A stretch of DNA of 41,423 bases from an uncultured bacterium. Its GTDB lineage: Bacteria > Patescibacteriota > Gracilibacteria > Absconditabacterales > Absconditicoccaceae. Made by a program: the position numbers and the translations under genes. The stretch lies in NCBI GenBank assembly GCA_903918675.1, contig CAIXFE010000008.1, positions 1 to 41,423 of the forward strand. Reading direction: 5' to 3'. Below are positions 32,881 to 41,423 of this stretch, in pieces (within the stretch, counting starts at the first letter, position 1; every line of letters begins with the position of its first letter). The notes under the pieces were generated by a model. The model saw nothing but the letters and a program-made list of their open reading frames with translations. It ran no database searches and was not told the DNA's origin.

Positions 32881-34293
32881 ATGTCCTTAGCCAATAAATA
32901 CCGTCCACAAACCTTCGATGAGATTATCGGACAAGAACACGTTACCGAGATCCTCAAAGCTCAGATGAAAAGCAACAAACAGCAGCATCATAATTTTCTC
33001 CTTTTCTGACCAAGAGGGACAGGAAAGACAACTGCTGCCAGAATTATAGCCAAGGCAATAAATTGTCTGAACCTCCAAGATGGAAATCCTTGCAACAAGT
33101 GTATCAATTGCCAAACGATCAATGAAGGCAAGACCTTGGATTACATAGAGATCGATGCAGCTTCTCATACCGGAGTAGACAACATCAGGGAAGAAATTTT
33201 GGACAAAGCATCCTATCCGCCAGCAAGTTTAAAAAAGAAAATATACGTGATAGATGAGGTGCACATGCTCAGTAAAGGTGCGTTCAACGCCCTCCTCAAA
33301 ACGATCGAAGAACCCAGAAATAATGTCTGTTTTATCCTGGCCACGACCGAGCTCCATAAGGTTCCCGAGACCATTATTTCCCGCTGCCAGGTCTTCAATT
33401 TCAAGAAGGTAAACAACCAAGAGATGACGAAACATCTGGAAAATATCTGCACGCAGGAAGGACTGAAACATAGTCATACTGCTCTAGAAGTGATTTCAAA
33501 AATATCTGAAGGCTGTGTACGTGACGCGGTCAAATATGTAGACCAAGTAAGTGTACTGGGGGACGTAAATGAAGAACATATCACGAAATTTCTTGGTGTC
33601 GCTCCAGAAAGTATGATAGAAAATTTTCTGCAACTGATCAAAGAAGGAGATAAGACAAAGATATTTACGCAGATAGATGACATCCATAATCAAGGAGTCG
33701 ATCTGCACAATTTCGCCAAACAAGTCCTCATGTATATGGATCAACACTTCTTGGAAGACATCGATTTCCTTTCTCAAGTCTCAGAAGCATTCACAGAGAT
33801 CATCAGCAATATCAGATATTATCCCTATCCGACGATTGTGTACAAGATCGCAATAAATAAACATCTTGATTGAATTAAGAATGAAGGATGAAGAATTAAG
33901 AATGAAAAAAATAAAGAGGAAAATCTAAGGTCTAAGGTCCAAGATTTAAAGCCTACTACGCCAGCATCGACTGACCAAAGCCAACCCACTACGAGTGAAA
34001 CAAAGCTCGAAGACCAGACGCAACCTGATAACGACGACCTCCTCCAGCAAATATTAGATAGTTTGGAAGAAGGCTCCTTCAAAAACAATCTCCAAGATCA
34101 GATCGTGATCGAAGAAGTGACTGATGCCAAAGTGAAAATCATCGCCATCAATAAAATAGCAGAAATGATGCTCAAGAAGCCAGAAAACATCACCATCATC
34201 CAGAAGGTTTTTTCAGAAACTCTTGGCAGAGATGTGATGTTGGAAGTAAAATTTGAAAACAAGGAAAACTATTTCGCCAGGAAATTGTGATAA
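32881..34293 (+). CDS. dnaX: DNA polymerase III subunit gamma/tau
   Basis: MSLANKYRPQTFDEIIGQEHV, LLFGPRGTGKTTAARIIAKA (first G=TGA), CNKCINC zinc motif, EIDAASHTGVDNIREI-like, VIDEVHMLSKGAFNALLKTIEEP. Confidence 0.95.
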
Positions 34294-34302
34294 CAATCAC
34301 AA

Positions 34303-34322
34303 CCCCGTAGTTTACTGCGGGG
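34303..34322. repeat. 20-bp near-perfect palindrome CCCCGTAGTTTACTGCGGGG downstream of dnaX
   Basis: Related to the 26170 and 11300 palindromes. Confidence 0.85.
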
Positions 34323-34363
34323 AAGGTGTCGTGATGTTCCATTTTATCATTTTATCACTCTTC

Positions 34364-35155
34364 ATGCCCATCTCTCACCTGATAGCAAAATACGACCTTT
34401 CCAGATATACGGTCTACCAGATGTTGGAATACGTGTCTGCCACACAAGATCGAAAGGTAGTCCAAGAGGAAAGAGATGGTATGTATCTTATCAAGACCAC
34501 TGTTTCCGTAAATGATCTATATAATTATGCGCACATCCTAGATGGTAAACTTTCTACGGATGACAATAGTGCAATGAAAACATTTTTTGCTGATGATATA
34601 TTCAGGATCAAATTTCCAGAAAATGAATCATTGTCACAAGCATGTGCATGATTTGGCTACACATATAGAAGCACATCCTACGGGATGGTTGCCGACATAG
34701 AGGAAGAGACTGATTATAGCGTCGAATTAAGCGCCGATCTTAAGATCACTAGAGTAAAAAGCACAAGTGACTTCAATATATGTAAATCCATTTTCGCAGA
34801 AGCATTTGATTACAGCGCAGAAGAGACAGAAAAGAAAATTTGATTCATAGAAAAATATGTATTAGATGAGCAAGATAATCATATGAGCAGTTTTATCCTT
34901 TACGAAAAAGACATTCCAGTCTCCACTGGATCATACTACGCATTCGATAGTTTCTCAATAGAACACATAGGGACAAGGAAAGATTATAGAGGCAAAGGAT
35001 ATGCTGATAAGATCATGAAAACATTACTGCAAGAAGCCCAAAGACTCAAGTACAAGCAGGCTTGCCTCTCAGCATCAGAAGCGGGATATCATGTCTATCT
35101 CAAAGTAGGATTTAAGGTCACAAACAAAAATACTACATTTTTCTTGAAGAAATAG
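34364..35155 (+). CDS. GNAT-family N-acetyltransferase
   Basis: SFILYEKDIPVSTGSYYAFDSFSIEHIGTRKDYRGKGYADKIMKTLLQEAQ. Confidence 0.8.
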
Positions 35156-35361
35156 GTGTAGATAAGCAACATAATCTTAAAATTATTGAAGCCCCAAAAG
35201 AACCCCCTTGTAAATCCAGAAAAAATCTGTATACAGACGCCACACATTTACCTACGCATACCCAATCAATGCACACTGCACTACTTAGGACAAGGAGAAT
35301 GACTAACTGTATCTACAGGAGTTTTTCTCGATAGCATAGATATCATACCCTACTTGATGAT

Positions 35362-35391
35362 GCTTCTGGAAACACTCCAGAGCTTTTTTTT
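35362..35391 (+). terminator. Rho-independent terminator
   Basis: TCTGGA-AACAC-TCCAGA-GC-TTTTTTTT. Confidence 0.6.
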
Positions 35392-35563
35392 AAAATTATA
35401 CAAATATTTCATTATGGACATCATAACTACTCATAAACTCTACCTCAGGATCAGAAGGTTTAAAATACTAAGGCGATCCTTTTAGAGTTACAAAAAAAAT
35501 ATATCTGGCTCTACGACGATCGTCCTAGTGCCTTTTTTATTTATCTTTTAAAATAGAGTAAAA

Positions 35564-36103
35564 ATGGAAAAATATAATAAGCTAGAACTTCCTACAAATG
35601 CATATAAAATCACTGAAGCCATTTCTTTAACTGACTGTGAAACTTTGGTGCAATGGATCAAGGAAGAGAATGAGATGCATGGGCATCATATGCTAGAACC
35701 CGATGCACAAGAGCTATGGGAAGAGGCAAATGCATACGGGTGTTGTTGTATCAAACACCAAGATATACTCATCTGATTTATCAAACTCATGCCAGTACAG
35801 AAAGATGGATTAATATTATTTGAACGCTGAAGTTTATTTATCAAGCCATGATATCGTAATCAATGACTATGAAAACATCTAGTAGCGACTATCCTTAACA
35901 AACAAAATCATCTGCCCGTGTATTCGGTAACCAATGTACCAGCAGTACACCATATCAATCAATCATTATGACAATACCAATACACCACTACAAATATCCA
36001 GCAACAGATTCTAGATACTATAGAGACAGCCGGCAAACTATTAGATGATGATATGATCTATGCTAATGAGATTTTACATACCTTAATCCAAACGTGATGA
36101 TAG
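35564..36103 (+). CDS. GNAT-family N-acetyltransferase
   Basis: LFERGSLFIKPGYRNQGLGKHLVATILN; ends TGA TGA TAG read as Gly-Gly-stop. Confidence 0.75.
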
Positions 36104-36927
36104 AAAGTATCAGTATCGAAAGTGGTAAACCAGGACCACACTTGCTCATATTAGGGGCAATTCATGGGAACGAAACATGTGGGACGTATGCTATCAAGAA
36201 AGTAATAGATGAAATACATCAGGGAGTGATAACGCTAAAAAGATGATGCATCACAGGCATCCCTATTTGCAATCCTAAAGCCTATAAAAATAAGGTAAGA
36301 TATGTCGAAAAAAATCTTAATAGAGTTTTTATGAAACATCACAATCCTCTTTTTTATGAAGAACATCTAGCAAATCAGATTACTTCATTTGTAGAAAAAT
36401 GTGATTACGTCTTAGATATTCATTCTATGCAAAGCCAAGGAAAGAGTTTCATATTTCAAGACTACGATGATGAAGCCACATCAGATATGTGTCAACACAT
36501 AGGAGTCCCTTATATCATACGCTGACGAGCGCAACTCAATACGCTCGACGACCATACTGATACTATCGGATATGCACATACAATTTGAAAAATCTGAGTA
36601 CTCGTAGAATGCGGACAACATAATGATGACACATCTAAAAAAATTGCCTATCAAGCAATCATGAACGTTCTCATTCGATTATGAATGATCTCCAACAAAA
36701 AAATACCCTCAAAACGTCCTGTTTCTATCAAGGTAAATAGTGTCGTTATCAAGACACAAAAATGAAATTTCAGTCAGAGTCGGAAACATTGAGATCTTGT
36801 CGATACTAATCAAGTCTTGGCTGTATATGAAGATGGACAAAGAATTATCTCCGGAACAAAAGGGTTTATCCTGTTACCCAATGAAAAAGCAAAGACTGGG
36901 GAGGAACGGTTTTATATAGGGGAATAG
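36097..36927 (+). CDS. Succinylglutamate desuccinylase/aspartoacylase family (AstE/AspA) metallo-hydrolase
   Basis: LLILGAIHGNETCGTYAIKKV, NLNRVF, VLDIHSMQ, LVECGQH. Confidence 0.8.
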
Positions 36928-36928
36928 C

Positions 36929-37204
36929 CTATCCCAACACCTTCCTATATCCACCCATCTCACCCTTGAGATACTTCCCCACTCTAGCAATCGTCGTAGA
37001 AGAAGCACCCGTCTCTTGCTCAATCTTTTTGTAGTTCTCTCCTGCATGTAATCTTTTCGCGATCTCCAATCTCAGCGAAAACTCTACAATCTCATCTTCC
37101 GTAAATAAATCTCTGAGAAAAGAAAATACCTCATGTTTGGTCTGTAATTGTAAGAACGCCTTCTGGAGAGGAAGGGAAACTTGTTGCAAATGATGGTTAT
37201 CCAT
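36929..37204 (-). CDS. TrpR/YerC-like helix-turn-helix regulator
   Basis: DLFTEDEIVEFSLRLEIAKRLHAGENYKKIEQETGASSTTIARVGKYLKG. Confidence 0.85.
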   Translation of the reverse strand: MDNHHLQQVSLPLQKAFLQLQTKHEVFSFLRDLFTEDEIVEFSLRLEIAKRLHAGENYKKIEQETGASSTTIARVGKYLKGEMGGYRKVLG

Positions 37205-37345
37205 TGGAAGGGGGATAAAATGATAAAGTGATAAAATGACAAAACAACAGATTATATAAGGATGTTTTTCTCTATTTCAACTTTACTTAAATAAAGTATT
37301 GCATTTTTATTGTGAATCACTATACTTTACTCAGATAAAGTATCT

Positions 37346-37422
37346 GCGATTGTAACTCAAACGGACAGAGTAATAGATTGTGACCCTATGTATTGGAGGT
37401 TCGACTCCTCCCAATCGCACCA
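37346..37422 (+). tRNA. tRNA-His (GTG), CCA encoded
   Basis: GCGATTG/CAATCGC acceptor, ACTC/GAGT D-stem, ATAGA-TTGTGAC-CCTAT anticodon arm, GGAGG-TTCGACT-CCTCC T-arm, A73, CCA. Confidence 0.8.
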
Positions 37423-37760
37423 ATAAAAATCAAAAAACTGCAATCATTTATCCTTCGCGAAGTCGAAGGACTCTCAACTGCGAAGCCCGCATTCGCGGAC
37501 AAGCCTCAACTGCACCAAACCATCATTGTGCCAAGCTCCGCTTAGCCACATGCAATGTGGCTCTACAGAAATTATGGTGGGTGCTTCAACTCTTTATCCT
37601 GTAAAGGACAACTTCTTTCAAAAGCCGCCCCATCAAAAATCAAAAAATTACCATCACACTCCCACATTCCCACCCTCCCACTTTATATATTCTTATCAAC
37701 CCAATGTTCTTATTAGCCAATAAAACAAGCCACTTACATCACGTCTTCCATCGCAGATAA

Positions 37761-37804
37761 GTTTTCCCTATAGCAGAATTATTGCAATGACTCTCTGGGA
37801 AAAC
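37761..37804 (+). other. Inverted repeat GTTTTCCC...GGGAAAAC followed by GGAGGGTTTTTT (possible terminator/leader element)
   Basis: 8-bp arms; T-tract downstream. Confidence 0.4.
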
Positions 37805-37963
37805 GGAGGGTTTTTTAATTGAGACGCAACAAAAGGTCGAATGCAGTGAGATGCTTTTGTGACGTCGAAACTATAGTTGACCAACAAATAATTATGCAAC
37901 AAAGGGAAGAAGTATAGCAAAAAAGTACGGTCAACTAAATTTTTATTCTACTATCCAGCGATT

Positions 37964-38746
37964 ATGAAAATATGATTTTATCAAGCCGATTCAAAATTTT
38001 GATCCATAGATGAAAATCTGCAGAAACTTGAACAGCAATTACAAAGTATCCAGACTGATCTTTTGGTCCTGCCAGAACTCTTTACTACCGGATATATGTT
38101 CAAAGACAAAGAGGAATTACAGCAATACAGCGAAGAGATTCCCAATGGCCAAACGGTCCAAAAAATAATTGCTCTCGCTAAAAAATACGAGACTACTCTT
38201 GTCCTCGGCATACCAGAATGTGAAGGAAATAAATACTTTGATACCACAATCCTCGTGTGACCTGAGGGATACGTGGGGAAAAATCAGAAAAAACATTTAT
38301 TCTACAGAGAAAATCTGATCTTCGATAAGGGAGAAAACAGATACGAAGTATTCACCACACCGATAGGAAATATCGGCCTTATGGTCTGCTTCGATTATAT
38401 GTTCCCTGAAGTCTATAGGACGCTGGCTTTGCAATGAGCCGATATCCTATGTCTGACCTGCTGTCTCAAGACGATGCCTAGCAAAGTCATGACCGTAGCC
38501 AGAGCAAATGCACTGTCCAATGGCGTCTACGTCATCGCAGTCAATAGAGTCGGCGAAGAGAGATGAGCGACATTTAGCTGATGTTCAGAAGTGATCTGAC
38601 CCAGGATGGAGCCGCTCGCACAGGGCAAAGAAAATGCAGAAGATTGCCAAATTGTAGAAGTGGATATCAACGAAGCAAAGGACAAAGCATACAATGAATT
38701 CAATGACCTCATCGGAGACAGAAGACCCAACTATTATTCCTACTAA
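37964..38746 (+). CDS. Nitrilase-superfamily carbon-nitrogen hydrolase
   Basis: Catalytic E-K-C contexts: LLVLPELFTTGYMF, KNQKKHLFYREN, IGLMVCFDYMFPEVYR. Confidence 0.9.
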
Positions 38747-38783
38747 CAAATCTTTCATCTTTTATCTTTTTACTACTATTATT

Positions 38784-40313
38784 ATGACCAAGGAAATTCT
38801 ATTAACAGGAAAAAACATCACTATCGAGGATATTATCGCTATAGGACGCGACAGAGCCAAAGTCGTTATCCCTGCGGAAACTTTAACCAGAGTCCAAGAA
38901 AATCGAGACGCCATGGCAGAAATGCTGGATCGCGGAGATATCATGTATGGACTCAATACCGGCATCGGCTGATTTGGCAATGTCATCATTTCCAGAGATG
39001 AAGCTGGAGAATTATCCACAAGGATGCTCAGAGCTCACTCGTCCGGATATGGTAATTTTGTGGAAGAAGAAATTGCAAGAGCAACATTATTCCTCAGGAT
39101 CAGTGTCTTCGCACAGGGATATTCTGGCGTAAGAGTTGAACTCTTGAAAACATTTGTAGAGATGCTCAACAAGTGAGTCGTACCTACTTTCTACGAAAAA
39201 TGATCAGTCGGAACGTCTGGAGACCTCGCACCTCTTTCACAGATGGGACTCGTAATTATCGGTGAAGGAAATGCGTATTACCAATGAGAAATGTTGACCG
39301 GAGCAGAAGCGATGGAGAAAGCTGGCATCCCATTGGTTACACTCGCTTACAGAGAAGGCCTCGCCATCATGAACGGCACCCAATTCATGTCAGCCATCGC
39401 AGCATTTAATGTCTATGATGCGGAGAGACTTATCAAGCAGGCTGAGATCAGCGGCAGCATGACCTTGGACGTTTTGAATTGCGTAGAGGCAGCGTTTGAC
39501 TCGAGATATAATGAACTTAAACCATATAAATGACAGAATAATTGCGCAGAAAATATTCGCAGAATGCTTGCATGAAGCGAGATCATGAAGCAGAAGAAAC
39601 AGAACGTGCAGAATGCATATTCACTCAGAGCATTACCTCAAGTCTTGTGAGCTATGAAAGATTCCTTGGATTTTATCCGCATGATGACAGAGACAGAAAT
39701 GAATTCTGTAGCCGATAATCCCATCTTCATCACCAAAGATAAAGTGGCTCTCGCATGAGCAAATTTCCATGGAGCTCCGATCTGATATACTCAAGATCTG
39801 CTGTGAATCATCATTACCGATCTCGGGAATTTATCAGAAAGACAGACCAACAATTTATTAGATCCTGCATGCTCAGGAGGATTGCCAGCATTCTTAGTCA
39901 AGACTCCAGGATTAGATTCATGACTGATGATCAGCCAATATACTCAGGCCGCATTGGTCTCTGAGAATAAAAGTCTGGCCAGTCCTGCAAGTGTGGACTC
40001 GATCCCCGTGTCAGCAAACCAGGAAGATCACGTTTCATTTGGTACTATAGCAGCCAGACAAGCGAGAGAAATTATCAAAAATACCGAGGCTGTCGTCGCC
40101 ATCCAATTATTGGCAGTATGCCAGGCCTACGAATTCAAAAAAGAATTCAAACCTTCCATCACCTTCCAAGCAGTCTACAATCTCGTCAGATCAGTCAGTC
40201 CTGCAATAGAGAAGGATAGGGCATTCTACAAGGACATTGATGCAATTGTACCACTGGTAAGAAAGTATCAAGTACTAGAAGAGGCCGAGAAGGTGATAGG
40301 GAAATTGAAGTAA
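38784..40313 (+). CDS. MIO-dependent aromatic amino acid ammonia-lyase/aminomutase (HutH-like)
   Basis: IMYGLNTGIGGFGN, EKGSVGTSGDLAPLSQMG, NGTQFMSAIAAF, SVADNPIF, VSENKSLASPASVDSIPVSANQEDHVSFG; 509 aa. Confidence 0.9.
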
Positions 40314-40338
40314 GTTTTAGTTATTTACAAACTGCAAA

Positions 40339-40524
40339 ATGGAAAAAGAAAAGAATATCTCACGCACCAAATGAAAAAAAGAACTTTCGGAAAAGGAACT
40401 CATTAAGGCGCTATCAAAGGACAATAAAAAATTATCAAAAAAAAATGATGAGTTATTGAAAATGATGATAAAGGAAGAAGAGAAACAAAAACCACGAGAT
40501 AAAGATCCTTATCGGGTCGTATAG
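40339..40524 (+). CDS. Small lysine-rich hypothetical protein (61 aa)
   Basis: MEKEKNISRTKGKKELSEKELIKALSKDNKKLSKKNDELLKMMIKEEEKQKPRDKDPYRVV; TGA=Gly. Confidence 0.5.
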
Positions 40525-40553
40525 TATTATTTATATTTTAATTTAATTATAAA

Positions 40554-40880
40554 ATGACAGCAAATGGAGAACCTCTCTTTAATGGAGAAACCTGAGGCTC
40601 TTATAATCCAGAACAATTGGAATTATTGAGAGATATAGGGAGAAAACAAATCACAACAACAATGGATAGTAGTGGAAAATGAACCGAAAACGAAGAGGCG
40701 AAAAGTATTGAAAAGAAAAATTATGAAAATTTAGATACAATTGCGAGAAAAATAATAACCAGATTGGATGATATGGCGAGATGACTGAGAGAATACAGTG
40801 ATCTTTATAATCCAAGAACTGAGGTTATCAGAATATTACAAAAATCATTTCCTACTTCCTCCGACACTTCACAAGCTTAG
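40554..40880 (+). CDS. Hypothetical protein (108 aa)
   Basis: MTANGEPLFNGETGGSYNPEQLELLRDIGRKQITTTMDSSGKGTENEEAKSIEKKNYENLDTIARKIITRLDDMARGLREYSDLYNPRTEV... Confidence 0.5.
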
Positions 40881-41332
40881 TTAAGCTCATCGACCGATTT
40901 CCTCATCATTTCCCGAAGTTCAAAAATACAGGCAACGGGCAAAACACTGAAATCTAAATCTTGTCATTGCATTGATTGATCTAGTTCTATTTGTCTATTG
41001 GAAAATTCAAGCCTTTGACTTGGCATTTTCTGTCATTTATTTTTCCCATGTTTTATAATAAAATCTAATTTGAAATTATGGCTAAGAGAATTACGGACCA
41101 ACCTAACAAATCAATACCAATAAAGTCATTTTAATTGTTGATTAGTTTTACCAGCATAGTCTTTAATTAATTCGAACGACATAGTTATCATATCTTTTAA
41201 TCAGAGACGAACTACGTTTGAGGAATCATTTTCAATTTCCTTCTGATTGCCATACTTCTCAACAAATCATCTAAGCGGTGGCAATGAAGCTCACGCGCAG
41301 CAAGCGGCGCGGTATCTAAACCCGATTGCCTG
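40877..41332 (-). CDS. HEPN-like protein; start unresolved, possibly frameshifted at its 5' end
   Basis: FVRLVRNSLSHNFKLDFIIKHG contains an R-x4-H motif; continuous with TGA=Gly from 41332 to TAA 40877-40879. Confidence 0.45.
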
Positions 41333-41423
41333 CTAAAAGACTACTCATTCAAATAATGATCTCATTCACGCTGTGTTCATATACCATTGTTTATACTCTT
41401 TCGTTTCTCATTGATGCTGGATA

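Noticed and set aside
35186-35480. Possible ORF between the two GNAT genes (NPEKICIQTPHIYLRIPNQCTLHYLGQGEG...)
   Set aside because: Runs through a strong terminator hairpin, has no clear start or family; may be a gene remnant but not supported.
1-41423. TGA = Trp (code 4) alternative
   Set aside because: TGA sits at invariant Gly in FDMDG, GPRGTGKT, ISYGG and GHSAG motifs; TGG is used for Trp.

Overview
The window reads as bacterial chromosome using genetic code 25 (TGA = Gly), as known in Absconditabacteria (SR1) and Gracilibacteria of the CPR. The supplied standard-code ORF track is fragmented for that reason. Reading TGA as Gly gives intact genes with canonical motifs: FDMD[TGA]V in a HAD phosphatase, LLF[TGA]PRGTGKTT in DnaX, PFISY[TGA]GTAL in FtsW, and IGHSA[TGA] in an alpha/beta hydrolase. 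Recognisable genes include an L,D-transpeptidase, RNase H-like protein, DnaQ-helicase-like fusion, FtsW/RodA, DUF559 endonuclease, DUF378, FabA/FabZ-like double hotdog, LpxC-like protein, Tgt, NUDIX, ComB, HAD, two CYTH proteins, YidC, Frr, 5-FCL, ASCH, YhhQ, DEAD-box helicase, DnaX, two GNATs, AstE/AspA-like, TrpR-like, nitrilase, and an aromatic ammonia-lyase/aminomutase. There are tRNA-Arg(UCG) and tRNA-His genes. Most notable observations: (1) many unrelated short tandem repeats with a shared 7-bp period, both between genes and inside conserved ORFs; (2) a FabZ-like/LpxC-like gene pair in a lineage expected to lack lipid A; (3) a TIR-bounded element with 6-bp TSD carrying a DUF559 endonuclease; (4) a tRNA-Arg pseudo-array with palindromes in the D- and T-loop regions; (5) a run of three receiver-like proteins apparently lacking the phospho-acceptor Asp. 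All homology calls are by eye from motifs; no search was run.
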